Below, piece after piece: positions 8,992 through 17,928 of a stretch of 64,000 nt of DNA. Position numbers and translations under genes: made by a program. Source of the DNA: Burkholderia sp. 4M9327F10 (GTDB lineage Bacteria > Pseudomonadota > Gammaproteobacteria > Burkholderiales > Burkholderiaceae). Below the pieces are notes generated by a model. That model was not told where the DNA came from, did not search any database, and worked only from the letters and a program-made list of their open reading frames with translations. The stretch spans positions 1 through 64,000 of the forward strand of contig NZ_SCNV01000001.1 of assembly GCF_005503145.1 (NCBI RefSeq), read 5' to 3'. Within the stretch, counting starts at the first letter, position 1. Each line of letters opens with the position of its first letter.

Positions 8992-9510
8992 TCAGCTATC
9001 GAGGCGCAATGTCATGTGTTGCTCGTCATAGAACCGGTCCGCGACGCGCACCGCACGCCGCTCCACACCGTACGCCTCGAATCCAAGCGATTGATACAGA
9101 CGCTGTGCACGTGGATTTTCGGTGTGCACGGCCAGATTGATCTGCAGCACGTCGGTATCGCGAGCGTGGGCAATAGCCCGCTCAAGCAGCATGCGCGCCA
9201 CACCACTTCCGCGCCACTGCGGATCGACAAGGACTCCCCACAAAACGGCCTTGTGAGCAACCTGCACGAGTGGCTGGCGCCGCAAACCCACGATGCCGAT
9301 CAGGCGTGAACCGTCAAACGCACCAAATACAATCTGCGTGTCGGATTGCCGGATCCGCTCGCCAATCGCTTCGGGTGTGGTCCGGGCCTCTTCTTCGTAG
9401 GTCGGCCAGATGGCAGCCGGGGAATCTGAAATTGCGTTCAGGCGAAGCGCCTTGAATGCTTGCGCGTCTTGAGCCGTCAAGGGCTTGACGATGATCTGGT
9501 CTCTGTTCAA
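8992..9510 (-). CDS. GNAT family N-acetyltransferase
   Basis: The 172-residue protein has the GNAT fold signature: the acetyl-CoA loop appears as VDPQWRGSGVARMLLERAI (motif A, Q/RxxGxG/A) at about residues 95-115, followed by LAVHTENPRAQRLYQSLGFEAYG (motif B) in two blocks typical of the family. It would acetylate an amine on a small molecule or protein; the acceptor cannot be read from sequence. It follows the 136-residue hypothetical gene with a 3-bp gap, so the two are co-transcribed. Family assignment is firm. Confidence 0.93.
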   Translation of the reverse strand: MNRDQIIVKPLTAQDAQAFKALRLNAISDSPAAIWPTYEEEARTTPEAIGERIRQSDTQIVFGAFDGSRLIGIVGLRRQPLVQVAHKAVLWGVLVDPQWRGSGVARMLLERAIAHARDTDVLQINLAVHTENPRAQRLYQSLGFEAYGVERRAVRVADRFYDEQHMTLRLDS

Positions 9511-9513
9511 TTG

Positions 9514-9924
9514 TTATGCCTGACGTTGAACCACACGGCCATCGGCGAGATCGATCTGCTCGCCGATCCTGAGCGCCTGGATCTGCTGGACCTGCTGCGC
9601 CGAGAAACGGTGCTCGGGATCGAGAAACACGTACATCGGATAGACGAAGGTACCCTGCTTCCAATAGCGACGGTCGAAGGTCACGGCGAACTTTTTCTCC
9701 GCATGTTTGACCCGCTCGAACGAAGCCAGCTTCGCGCGAAATTTGACGACGTCGCCACGGACCAGATCGCGTTGTGACGTCACAAGCTCCGCTATGTCGC
9801 TTGCCGCACCGTTCCCGGCCGTGAACCTTTCCGCGTTCGCGACCGCAGCCTCGCCGGCCTCGACCAGTTCCTTCATCCACCGCTTCGCGTCGGATAGCGC
9901 GCTGTATACCGTCGTATTTCCCAT
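9514..9924 (-). CDS. Conserved hypothetical protein, possibly phasin-like
   Basis: I start this 136-residue protein at the ATG at 9924 because AGGTGG (9930-9935) lies 5 bases upstream; the longer frame to 10038 would add an unconvincing N-terminus. The first half is an amphipathic helix-rich stretch (SALSDAKRWMKELVEAGEAA) resembling short phasin-type helices. The second half is more globular, with FDRRYWKQGTFVYPMYVFL and a C-terminal helix. I do not recognise a definite family. It is directly upstream of the GNAT gene. Confidence 0.7.
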   Translation of the reverse strand: MGNTTVYSALSDAKRWMKELVEAGEAAVANAERFTAGNGAASDIAELVTSQRDLVRGDVVKFRAKLASFERVKHAEKKFAVTFDRRYWKQGTFVYPMYVFLDPEHRFSAQQVQQIQALRIGEQIDLADGRVVQRQA

Positions 9925-10034
9925 TTCCACCACCTGATCAAGTTGCCGCCAGTCATGCCGCTGATCGTCGATGTCAGAGTTTAACCCAAGCAAAACGGCG
10001 CGCCGCAAGGAAGCGTGCGTCAAAGCGCGTTCCT

Positions 10035-11846
10035 TCACACCAGGTCGACGCGGTCCTGCGCAGCATTACGGCCGGTCGTGGGCTTCAGTTGCTCGCCGAA
10101 CTGCAACGCAGCAAGCTGGGCGTAGAGCGGCGAGCTTTGCAGCAACTCGGCGTGACGTCCCTGTGCGACGATGCGCCCCTGTTCCAGCACGACAATCCGG
10201 TCGGCCCGCTGGACAGTTGCAAGGCGGTGCGCAATGACCAGCGTGGTGCGGTTCTGCGCGGCATTGTCGAGCGCCGTTTGCACCAGCCGTTCGCTGGCGG
10301 CATCGAGCGCGCTGGTGGCCTCGTCGAGCAGCAGGATAGGCGGGTTCTTCAGGATCGCGCGGGCAATGGCAATGCGCTGACGTTGTCCGCCGGACAAGCG
10401 CACGCCCCGCTCGCCCAGGAACGTGTCGTAGCCTTGCGGCAGTTCTTCGATAAAGCCTGCCGCAGCGGCCATTTCAGCGGCTTGCCTGACCTGCGCGAGC
10501 GTCGCATCCGGCGCGCCGTAGCGGATGTTGTCGAGCACGCTGCCCGAGAAAATCACCGATTCCTGCAACACTACGCCGATTTCGCGGCGCAAATCGGCAA
10601 ACGCCACCTGCCGTGCCGGCACGCCGTTGATCAGAATGGTGCCCGCCTGCGGGTCGTAAAAACGCAGCAGCAGTTGAAACAAGGTGGTTTTGCCGGCGCC
10701 GGAAGGTCCGACCAACGCGACATGCTCGCCCGCACGCACATGCAGCGACAGCCCCGAAAGCGCCGCGATGCCCGGGCGGGACGGATACGAGAAGCTCACG
10801 TCGTCGAAGCGAATGCCCTCCCCGTGCGCCGGCAACGCAACCGTGGGCTCGGCCTCCACCACCGGCGAGTGCGCCGCCAGCAGTTGCAGCAAACGCTCGG
10901 TCGCGCCCGCGGCCCGCTGCAATTCGCCCCACACCTCCGCGAGTGCGCCCACCGCACCGGCGGTGAACACGGCGTAGAGAATGAACTGAGACAGTTGACC
11001 CGCCGTCATGCGCCCGTCCATGACCTGCTGCGCGCCGAGCCATAAAACGAACACAATCGCGGCGAACACCAGCACGATCACCACGGCGGTCAGCCAGGCG
11101 CGCGCACGGATCCGCGTAAGCGCCGTGTTGAAGGCGACCTCCACGGCGCCGGCGAAGCGCCGCGCCTCGTACGGCTCCTGGGTGAACGACTGCACCGTGG
11201 GCATCGCGTTGAGCACCTCGCCGGCCAGCGCGCTCGCGTTCGCCACCTTGTCCTGGCTGGCGCGCGAAAGCCGCCGCACACGGCGTCCGAAGATGACGAT
11301 AGGCGCCACCACCACGATCAGCGTGGCGATGATGTAGCCCGACAGTACCGGGCTCGTCACCGCAAGCATCGCCACCCCGCCCGTCAGCAGAAAGAAATTG
11401 CGCAGGCCCATCGACAGGCTGGTTCCTACCACGGCCTGGATCAAGGTGGTGTCGGCCGTTAGCCGCGACAGCACCTCGCCGCTCTGGGTGGTCTCGAAGA
11501 ACTGCGGACTCATGCCCAGCACGTGAGTGTAGACGGCGCGCCGCAAGTCGGCCGTGACGCGCTCGCCAAGCCACGACACCAGGTAGAAACGCATCGCGGT
11601 GGCGCCCGCCAGCAGCAACGACACGACGAATAGCGCGAGGAAATAGCGGTCGATGTGGGCGCGGTCGCCACTGGCAAAGCCGCGGTCGATCAGGTATTTG
11701 AACGTGACCGGCAACGCCAGCGTCGCCCCCGCCGAACTCACCAGCGCGAAGAACGCGAGCGCCCAGCGTCCCGCATAGGGACGAAGGAACGGAAACAGGG
11801 CAAACAGGGGACCGATGCGCGATGAACGCGGGACGGCATCTGACAT
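10035..11846 (-). CDS. ABC exporter, fused transmembrane and ATPase domains (MsbA/multidrug type)
   Basis: The 603-residue half-transporter has six membrane helices in residues 20-300 and a nucleotide-binding domain after about 345. The Walker A motif GPSGAGKTT is at about 380-388, the Q-loop in VVLQESVIF, the signature LSGGQ at 484-488, Walker B ILLLDEATSALD near 505-516, and the switch His in VIAHR at 540. Such proteins homodimerise in the inner membrane and export lipids or drugs by ATP hydrolysis. It resembles the ABCB/MsbA group, but 603 residues and no lipid A genes nearby leave the substrate open. All catalytic motifs are intact. Confidence 0.94.
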   Translation of the reverse strand: MSDAVPRSSRIGPLFALFPFLRPYAGRWALAFFALVSSAGATLALPVTFKYLIDRGFASGDRAHIDRYFLALFVVSLLLAGATAMRFYLVSWLGERVTADLRRAVYTHVLGMSPQFFETTQSGEVLSRLTADTTLIQAVVGTSLSMGLRNFFLLTGGVAMLAVTSPVLSGYIIATLIVVVAPIVIFGRRVRRLSRASQDKVANASALAGEVLNAMPTVQSFTQEPYEARRFAGAVEVAFNTALTRIRARAWLTAVVIVLVFAAIVFVLWLGAQQVMDGRMTAGQLSQFILYAVFTAGAVGALAEVWGELQRAAGATERLLQLLAAHSPVVEAEPTVALPAHGEGIRFDDVSFSYPSRPGIAALSGLSLHVRAGEHVALVGPSGAGKTTLFQLLLRFYDPQAGTILINGVPARQVAFADLRREIGVVLQESVIFSGSVLDNIRYGAPDATLAQVRQAAEMAAAAGFIEELPQGYDTFLGERGVRLSGGQRQRIAIARAILKNPPILLLDEATSALDAASERLVQTALDNAAQNRTTLVIAHRLATVQRADRIVVLEQGRIVAQGRHAELLQSSPLYAQLAALQFGEQLKPTTGRNAAQDRVDLV

Positions 11847-11923
11847 GGAGATTTCCCGGCGGCTAAAAGACCACCCAGATTGTGCCAGTCCCGCGGGTTT
11901 TACGGAGGCTGAGAGCGCGCCGC

Positions 11924-13912
11924 TCAGATATTCTCGATCGCCACCGGCTCAATCTTGTCGGCGGGTTCGAAGCCGAATACCTTTCCGTAAAAATACAGCT
12001 CGGATTCGAGCGAATGCGTGATGTTCTCCGCGCGCTTGAAGCCATGCCCCTCGCCCTCGTAAAGCACGTGAGCAACCGGCAAACCCTTTGCACGCACCAC
12101 CTGATAAATCGATTCGGCCTGGTTCGGCGGCACGACCTTGTCCTCCGAGCCCTGGAACAGGATCATTGCGCTCGACATCTGCTCGACGAAATGAATCGGC
12201 GAGCGGGCCCGGTAGAGAGCCTGCTGTTCCGGGTATTGGCCGACCAGTCCCAGCAGGTAGCGCGATTCGAATTTGTGCGTGTCCTTCATCAACGCTTCGA
12301 GGTCGCCCACTCCGAAGTAGCTGGCGCCCGCCTTGAAGAAATCGTGGAAGGCCAGGGCGCACAGCACCAGGTAGCCGCCCGCGCTACCGCCGCGAACCGC
12401 CAGTGCGTCCGCGTTCACGCGCCCCTGCCCGATCAGGTAACGGGCGGCATTGATTGCGTCGTTGACGTCGGTGACGCCCCATTGCCCGTTGAGCCGTTGC
12501 CGATACGCCCGGCCGTAACCCGTGCTGCCGCCATAGTCCACGTCGACAACGGCAAAGCCGCGACTGGTCCAGTACTGGATCGGCCACTTGAAGCCGGAAT
12601 GGGTCGACGAGGTCGGACCGCCGTGGGCGATCACGATAAGCGGCGGCAAGGTACCCGCCGGTCCTTCGAAATCGGGGTTCGCCGGCGCATAGAAATAGGC
12701 ATGCGCGTACAGACCGCCCTCGGTCGGAAACCGGATCGGCTCGGCGACCGAGACATAGCGGGCATCCACCTCGCTACTTTGCGAGCTGCGCAGGACGCGA
12801 CAGGTGCGGGTAGGTAAATCGAGCGCGATGACTGCTTCGCCGGCGGTCGGCGAACTGCCGATGAACACGGCTTGCTGGCCACCGACCCGCAGGTCACGCA
12901 TCGTGCTGTAGGGCGTCCGGATCTCGTCGAACGCACCGCTTGAAGGATCGCACACCGCCAGATGTGTCGCGCCATCCTGCTCGTAGAGACAGACGATGCG
13001 GCCGTCCGCCGTGAAGCCATAGGTGGTCATCCCGAAGACCCACTGCGGCTTGCCGAATTCGGCCTCCATCGGGTGAACCGCTTCGAGCGCGTCGTCGATG
13101 TTTGCTGTGGCGGATGAGTCTGCGCGCAACCGGTACAGATTCCACCATCCGCTGCGGTCCGATACCACATACAGATCGCCGGCCGGCGACCAGGCCGGCT
13201 GGAACAGCGACTCGGCCGGACCGCCCGCGACCCGGCGCGGCGCGCCGAGCGCGCCGTCGGCCGCAATTTGCGCAACCCACAGCTCCGTGCCATCCCAAGG
13301 CATGTTGGGATGGTCCCAGGTTAGCCAGGCGAGTTGCGTGCCGTCAGGGCTGAGGCACGGCGACGAAAAGAAATCGTGGCCAGCGGCGATCACCTCGGCT
13401 GCGCCCGTTGCCAGATCGATGCTGACAAGCGTATTGACCGGTTCATGGCCGCCTTCGCGATGGTCTTCGCAAACAGCTATCAGACGCCCGCGAGCCGGAT
13501 CGGCGATCAGGTCCGCGTAACGCAGGCCGTCGGTGTGCGTCAGCGCCTTCGGCTCGCCCGAGGCGTCGAGCGTGTAGACGTGCTGGTCCTTGAAATTGCT
13601 GAAGAAGACACCAACCGTTGTCACCGCCAGAGCGCCACCGCCGTACTCATGCGCGCGTGTTGCCGCGTCGAACGGCGCGGCTGTGAGTTCGTCCACTTCA
13701 CCGTTGGCGCGAAGCCGGATGATTGCGTTTCTGCCCTTCTCCTGCGGCCTGCCCTCGGTCCAGTAAATCCCCTCGGCGCCAATACGGATCTGTCCCAGCC
13801 GGATTGTTGCGCCCACAACCACCTCGGCCGTGACCGGTGATTTCCAGCTGCCAAAAGCCGCGGGGCTGGGCGATCCTGCTTTCGGGGATGAGGCTGAAGA
13901 AGTGGAATTCAT
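11924..13912 (-). CDS. S9 family peptidase (prolyl oligopeptidase / acylaminoacyl-peptidase-like)
   Basis: The 662-residue protein has an N-terminal beta-propeller (roughly residues 30-400, with WD/TolB-like blades such as LSPDGTQLAWLTWDHPNMPW) and a C-terminal alpha/beta hydrolase domain. The triad can be placed: Ser510 in RGGSAGGYL, Asp591 in QGSEDKVVPP and His623 in GEGHGFKR. It lacks a signal peptide and is probably cytoplasmic, cleaving short peptides. I chose the ATG at 13912; an in-frame ATG at 13960 adds 16 residues, and neither has a clear Shine-Dalgarno. Homology to the family begins only around AFGSWKSPVTA. Confidence 0.92.
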   Translation of the reverse strand: MNSTSSASSPKAGSPSPAAFGSWKSPVTAEVVVGATIRLGQIRIGAEGIYWTEGRPQEKGRNAIIRLRANGEVDELTAAPFDAATRAHEYGGGALAVTTVGVFFSNFKDQHVYTLDASGEPKALTHTDGLRYADLIADPARGRLIAVCEDHREGGHEPVNTLVSIDLATGAAEVIAAGHDFFSSPCLSPDGTQLAWLTWDHPNMPWDGTELWVAQIAADGALGAPRRVAGGPAESLFQPAWSPAGDLYVVSDRSGWWNLYRLRADSSATANIDDALEAVHPMEAEFGKPQWVFGMTTYGFTADGRIVCLYEQDGATHLAVCDPSSGAFDEIRTPYSTMRDLRVGGQQAVFIGSSPTAGEAVIALDLPTRTCRVLRSSQSSEVDARYVSVAEPIRFPTEGGLYAHAYFYAPANPDFEGPAGTLPPLIVIAHGGPTSSTHSGFKWPIQYWTSRGFAVVDVDYGGSTGYGRAYRQRLNGQWGVTDVNDAINAARYLIGQGRVNADALAVRGGSAGGYLVLCALAFHDFFKAGASYFGVGDLEALMKDTHKFESRYLLGLVGQYPEQQALYRARSPIHFVEQMSSAMILFQGSEDKVVPPNQAESIYQVVRAKGLPVAHVLYEGEGHGFKRAENITHSLESELYFYGKVFGFEPADKIEPVAIENI

Positions 13913-14001
13913 GGGTGTGCGGAAGGCTGAAGAAAGGGAGTGAAGGGCTGCCCAATACATCTACAACCGGGTACGGCAGATAGCCGCACCCGGCCATGCG
14001 C

Positions 14002-14334
14002 TCAGGCTGCTGCGACGACGCGGATGCTCAACGCCTCGCCGCCGGCTGCAACCTCAAGCAGGCGGTCGACATTCGGATGCGCCCCCGGGCGATTGCGCGC
14101 ATCTGCCGTGTGCTCGGCGAACACGGCGAGCCCATGCTCAGCCGCCTTCTCGTCCAGCGCGCCGAAAACCTGCTGCAAGTAGTGGTACACCGCCAGCGAG
14201 CCCTGCTTTCCGGGCTTATTCTCGATGCTTGCAACAACGGCGCCCTTGCCGTCGACCAGATCGATACGCTCGATGCCGTCAATGGCGGGCAACTGGGCGA
14301 GGTTGTCCTTGAATACGTTGGTCGGTTGAATCAC
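14002..14334 (-). CDS. DUF2322 family protein
   Basis: This 110-residue protein matches the small DUF2322 family of beta- and gammaproteobacteria as I recall it: an N-terminal FKDNLAQLPAIDGIERIDLVD, then IENKPGKQGSLAVYHYL and HPNVDRLLEVA. No function is established. It lacks signal peptide and membrane segments. An AT-rich stretch (about 14330-14400) just upstream is likely its promoter region. It stands alone between the S9 peptidase and a solute-binding-type protein. Confidence 0.75.
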   Translation of the reverse strand: MIQPTNVFKDNLAQLPAIDGIERIDLVDGKGAVVASIENKPGKQGSLAVYHYLQQVFGALDEKAAEHGLAVFAEHTADARNRPGAHPNVDRLLEVAAGGEALSIRVVAAA

Positions 14335-14421
14335 TAAAAATACTCCTTCTGTTCCGAAATTTCGTGGTGGGACGTATCTTATCCGAATGTGGTTAAGAGC
14401 CTAGGGGATAGCGGCCCAATC

Positions 14422-15150
14422 TCAAGCCGGCACAATAGGATCGATTTCCCTCTCCGTCAGCCCGAATCGCAACATGCGACGCCGATGATCGGCTGAACCA
14501 AGGTAGAGCCGCGACTGTCTGTTGAACGCGTCGAGCAGTTCATGATTCCCCTGCCTGAACGAGAACGCGCCTTTGGGCAGTGAATTGGCGTCTTTGTTCA
14601 CAAGCGGATGAGGCACCGCATCGAGAAGTTCGTAGCCAATCCGGTCCGCAAGTATACGGTTGCCAAGCGCCGTACTCGCGTATGCGTCGATCCTGCCGGT
14701 CAGCAGCGCATCGATTGCCTCAGCCTGCTGATCGAACAGCACAATTTGAGCGTCGCGCACGCCTGCGGCAAGCGCGGCCTCGTGCTGCACCTGGCCAACG
14801 ATAATGCCGAGGCGCGCATCGCCGCATTCCGCAACCCGGCGGTAGCTGTCCAGCGCCAGCGGATTTCCTGCCCAAACGAGAAAACCGTCGCCGATCGCCC
14901 AAACGGGCAAGCTGAAATCCACCTTCGCCATGCGCCGCGGCGTGATGAAAAGCGGGACGTTCATGTCCCAGCGCCCGCTTGCAACGCCAGGCAGCAGTTC
15001 TGCGAAGCTGGTCAACTCGTATTCGATGTGCGTAACGCCGATTGCCCGAAGAACCGTCTCGGCCAGTTCGATGTCCGCGCCCGTCGCCCGGCCGCCCGCC
15101 TCAGTCCAACCGAACGGTGGTTCTTCGATGTATGCGATTTTCAGTTTCAT
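14422..15150 (-). CDS. Family 3 solute-binding-like protein without a signal peptide
   Basis: The 242-residue protein is a bacterial extracellular solute-binding protein family 3 fold: opening KLKIAYIEEPPFGW, then ADIELAETVLRAIG, and a typical RxxxVDFSLPV strand-turn (RMAKVDFSLPVWAIGDG). Family members bind amino acids or act as sensor domains. Here the domain starts at residue 2 and the in-frame sequence upstream of the ATG shows no signal peptide, so the protein appears cytoplasmic. It lies 46 bp downstream of the cupin gene in the GST-cupin direction and may share their transcript. Start codon has a weak ribosome site. Confidence 0.85.
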   Translation of the reverse strand: MKLKIAYIEEPPFGWTEAGGRATGADIELAETVLRAIGVTHIEYELTSFAELLPGVASGRWDMNVPLFITPRRMAKVDFSLPVWAIGDGFLVWAGNPLALDSYRRVAECGDARLGIIVGQVQHEAALAAGVRDAQIVLFDQQAEAIDALLTGRIDAYASTALGNRILADRIGYELLDAVPHPLVNKDANSLPKGAFSFRQGNHELLDAFNRQSRLYLGSADHRRRMLRFGLTEREIDPIVPA

Positions 15151-15196
15151 CTGGAGCGCTTCAACGAGGTATCCAAAAAATTTTTACCTCTACTCA

Positions 15197-15541
15197 CTAC
15201 ACTCGAACACCACCCTCCGGTCCGAAGAAAATCACCCAGGTCCGAAAGTCGGCACTAAAGCTCTCAAAGCGGTGCTCGACGTGTGCCGGAACAAACAGCA
15301 GATCGCCCGCAGTGAACGGACAAACCTGATCCGCGCGGCGGAACGTTCCGGATCCCGAGGAGACAATGTACAGCTCGTCACGCGTATGCGGCGTCTGCGT
15401 ATCGGCGCCCCGTGGTGCAAAGAGTTCAACCGATACATCGCCACGCGCGAACAATTCGGCAAACGGTAACGGGAGTTCGCTCAACAGGCGCGACGCTTCC
15501 GTTTCGGAAATGTGCAGTACATCGTTTGGAATAGCCGTCAT
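15197..15541 (-). CDS. Cupin domain protein
   Basis: The 114-residue single-domain cupin has motif 1 around RGADTQTPHTRDELYIVSSG (here read as TPHTRDELY with HxRxE spacing) and motif 2 in DLLFVPAHVEHRFE, giving likely metal ligands His, Glu and His. Short cupins bind a metal or small molecule and serve as isomerases, dioxygenases or sensors. Its ATG overlaps the GST stop (ATGA, 15538-15541), so the two are translationally coupled. Function beyond the fold is not evident. Confidence 0.88.
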   Translation of the reverse strand: MTAIPNDVLHISETEASRLLSELPLPFAELFARGDVSVELFAPRGADTQTPHTRDELYIVSSGSGTFRRADQVCPFTAGDLLFVPAHVEHRFESFSADFRTWVIFFGPEGGVRV

Positions 15542-16185
15542 ACCAGGTTCTCCGCTTTGAGCAATCCGTCCGCTTCCAGCACCTGCTGAACCGCCGGCCG
15601 GCTCCGCACACGCTCGTACCAGGCCTGCAAGTGCCGGTTCGCACCGAGATCAATATCCGCGTTGTACACGGAACGCATCCAGCTTGCCTTACCCCACCCC
15701 GTTAACGCAAACAGATAAGCATCGGCAACGGTAAAGCGGTCGCCCATCAGAAACGGTTTGTCAGCTAGCTGCCGATCGATCCACTGATACCGGCTCTCGA
15801 GCTTGGGCCTCGCCATATCGACATACTTGCCCGCCGCGACCGCATAGAGCAGCGGAATAAACCCTTTATGAATCTCCGAAGTCAGGAAGTTGAGCCATTC
15901 GAGAAGCCGGTAGCGATCCATGGTTCCATGCGCCGGCGTCAATTCCGTTTCAGGACGCCGGTCGGCAAGGTACTGTGCAATGACCGGCCCTTCACGTAAA
16001 AACGTCCCGTCGTCGAGTTGCAAAAGCGGCACGTAGCCCAAAGGCGCGACATCCAGATAACTCGTTCCGTCTTCGATCCGGTGCTTTCGCGCATCCACCC
16101 TTATCGTCTGCGCATGCAATCCGGTTTCGTGCAGCACAATGCAAACCGCTTGAGAGCAACTGCCGGGTGCGTGATAGAGCTTCAT
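15538..16185 (-). CDS. Glutathione S-transferase family protein
   Basis: The 215-residue protein has the N-terminal thioredoxin-like domain (MKLYHAPGSCSQAVCIVLHE) with the YxxPGSCS pattern of beta-class bacterial GSTs, the cis-Pro loop VPLLQLDDG and the glutathione-contacting E-S equivalent in REGPVIAQYLAD. A helical C-terminal domain follows (FTVADAYLFALTGW). I start at the ATG at 16185 since GGAGAAGGG abuts it; an upstream start at 16230 has none. It is first in an operon with the cupin gene and is divergent from an HxlR regulator, which likely controls it. Confidence 0.93.
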   Translation of the reverse strand: MKLYHAPGSCSQAVCIVLHETGLHAQTIRVDARKHRIEDGTSYLDVAPLGYVPLLQLDDGTFLREGPVIAQYLADRRPETELTPAHGTMDRYRLLEWLNFLTSEIHKGFIPLLYAVAAGKYVDMARPKLESRYQWIDRQLADKPFLMGDRFTVADAYLFALTGWGKASWMRSVYNADIDLGANRHLQAWYERVRSRPAVQQVLEADGLLKAENLV

Positions 16186-16326
16186 CCCTTCTCCTGTGTC
16201 AGATAACCAGCCGGCGCCATACGTTTGCATGGCAAGGCAGCTAATATCACGCAGTTGCGATCAAAATAGAAGAAGGCAGATTTTTGTGGTGAAGTTAAAA
16301 AAAGTATACCTGGCAGGGACCGAACG

Positions 16327-16656
16327 ATGAAGAAAAGCGCGACAGGATGCTCCGTTGAGGAAGCCATGCGCCTGCTGGGTGGTCGCTGGCGATTGTTGCT
16401 GGTCTCGTACCTGCTCGACGGCCCAAAGCGTTTCAACGATCTGCGCCGGGACGTGCCGGGTATCTCGCAGCGCATGCTGACGCTCGATCTTCGCGCGCTC
16501 GAAGAGGCCGGCCTGATAGATCGCACGATTTTTCCGGAGGTGCCGGTCAAGGTCGAGTATCGGCTGACTGAGGACGGTCAACGTTTGCGGCCGGTTGTGG
16601 AAGTCATGCGGGACTTCGGTCTATGGCTCAAGGGCCGTGGTGATATGGCCGATTAG
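16327..16656 (+). CDS. HxlR-family transcriptional regulator
   Basis: The 109-residue winged-helix protein has the HxlR pattern: an N-terminal Cys (TGCSVEEAMRLLGGRW), then FNDLRRDVPGISQRMLTLDL and the wing VEYRLTEDGQRL. Members respond to aldehydes, oxidants or phenolics, often through the N-terminal Cys. It is divergent from the GST-cupin genes with a 141-bp AT-rich gap that must hold both promoters. Its TAG stop overlaps the TAA of the convergent DUF2894 gene within the four bases TTAG at 16653-16656. Confidence 0.92.
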   Translation: MKKSATGCSVEEAMRLLGGRWRLLLVSYLLDGPKRFNDLRRDVPGISQRMLTLDLRALEEAGLIDRTIFPEVPVKVEYRLTEDGQRLRPVVEVMRDFGLWLKGRGDMAD

Positions 16657-17270
16657 CGCGCCTTTGCGCGCGCCCCCTTCTTTGCGCTCCCCGGGCGAGG
16701 CGCTTCTTTGCCCACCGGCAGGTCGCCGCTACTCATCTGCTCCATCCACGACAGGGCATCGACGTAAGAGAGGAACTGCTGCAGATACCCCGGCGACAAT
16801 TCGCGCATCAATGAGAGCGAGCGGTGGACGAGGCTGCTCGAATTGAGCGGACCGGCATTTCCCGGCACCTGTTCGAGCGACTGCTGCAACTGCCGGCCCG
16901 TGCGGAACCTGGACCAGATTTCCCGGAAGTACTCGAGCATGTCGAGTTCCGGATAGGAAGCGGGTCCGGGCAAAGCATCGTGGTGGCCTGCAATATATTC
17001 GTTCAGCGCAGCAAGCGCGTCACGCGTGGACCGGTCCTGTCGCGCATCGGCATTGCCAGACTCGCCAATCCCCGGCACCGGACGCTCCAGATCGGCGGCA
17101 TACGCCGCGAGCAGTCTGGATAACCGCTCGTCGAGAACACGTCGCGCCTCGCCGCTGTGCCCAGCCGCGCGCCGATCCAGCGCCTCGATAAAACGAAAGC
17201 GCACCGGATCGAGGCGATCGGCGCCGCGCTCGCGCCATGCGTCGAGTTGCGCCCGCGCTTCGTTCGCCAT
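16653..17270 (-). CDS. DUF2894 domain protein, last gene of a motor-like operon
   Basis: The 205-residue soluble protein carries the DUF2894 pattern RLDPVRFRFIEALDRRAAGH near its N-terminus, a linker rich in charged residues and a helical C-terminal half ending in a basic tail (KKGARAKAR). No catalytic motif is visible. An ATG at 17270 was chosen; a GTG at 17288 would overlap the preceding OmpA/MotB-like stop. It is the fourth gene after DUF3348, DUF802 and OmpA-like genes, in the same direction and with overlaps or tiny gaps, so it probably works with the predicted membrane motor, perhaps as a cytoplasmic partner. Confidence 0.82.
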   Translation of the reverse strand: MANEARAQLDAWRERGADRLDPVRFRFIEALDRRAAGHSGEARRVLDERLSRLLAAYAADLERPVPGIGESGNADARQDRSTRDALAALNEYIAGHHDALPGPASYPELDMLEYFREIWSRFRTGRQLQQSLEQVPGNAGPLNSSSLVHRSLSLMRELSPGYLQQFLSYVDALSWMEQMSSGDLPVGKEAPRPGSAKKGARAKAR

Positions 17271-17280
17271 GTCGCCGCCG

Positions 17281-17928
17281 CTACTCACGGGGCTTCGCCG
17301 TCGCGTTAGACGGCCTCGGCACAGGCGCGATTTCCACACGCCGGTTCCGTGCGCGTCCGGCGTCGTCAGCATTCGAACTCACGGGTTGCTGCGAACCGAA
17401 CGCCGCCGCAAATACTGAGGAGGACGGAACACCTTCATCGATCAACGCGCGCGTCACCGTCAGCGCTCGCTGGGCCGACAGTTCCCAATTGTCGGCAAAG
17501 CGGCGGTTGGCTTCCCGCACCTGCCGGTCATCGGTAAAGCCGCTCACCATCAGGATCTGGTCACTGGCGCGAAGGTAAGCGGAAAGCGGCCCAGCCAGGC
17601 TCTTCAATACATCGCGGCCCTCCGGCTGCAACTGAGCGGAGTTCAGCGCGAACAGCACGCTGCCGTTGATGCCGATGCGCCCGTTGACCAGCGTGACCCG
17701 CCCCGCCGCCAGCGGCCCTGCCAGCGCCTCTTCGAGAGTCTTGCGGCGCTGCGTTTCCATCTGCCGCTGCTTGACCTCCTGCGCGAGCCTCGTCGAAAGT
17801 TCGAGTTGCAGGCCGATCACGCAGACCAGGATCAACACGAAGGCGCCCAGCAACGCCGACATCAGATCGGCGAAGGCCGGCCATATCGGAGCCGACGCTT
17901 GCGCGCCGCCGTCGATTTCCTCGCTCAT
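17281..17928 (-). CDS. MotB/OmpA-like peptidoglycan-binding protein with MotB-type proton-channel motif
   Basis: The 215-residue protein has a short cytoplasmic N-terminus, one membrane helix (about residues 17-40) and a C-terminal OmpA domain (about 85-200). The helix opens with WPAFADLMSALL, which aligns with the MotB motif around its essential Asp32 (W..AYADFMTAMM); here the acid is Asp21. The OmpA domain holds the peptidoglycan-binding residues in SGFTDD and in ARNRRVEI. Its start overlaps the DUF802 stop (ATGA). Together with the DUF802 protein it makes a predicted stator-like pair, similar in outline to ZorB/MotB. Membrane topology and motif are seen; ion conduction is inferred. Confidence 0.9.
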   Translation of the reverse strand: MSEEIDGGAQASAPIWPAFADLMSALLGAFVLILVCVIGLQLELSTRLAQEVKQRQMETQRRKTLEEALAGPLAAGRVTLVNGRIGINGSVLFALNSAQLQPEGRDVLKSLAGPLSAYLRASDQILMVSGFTDDRQVREANRRFADNWELSAQRALTVTRALIDEGVPSSSVFAAAFGSQQPVSSNADDAGRARNRRVEIAPVPRPSNATAKPRE

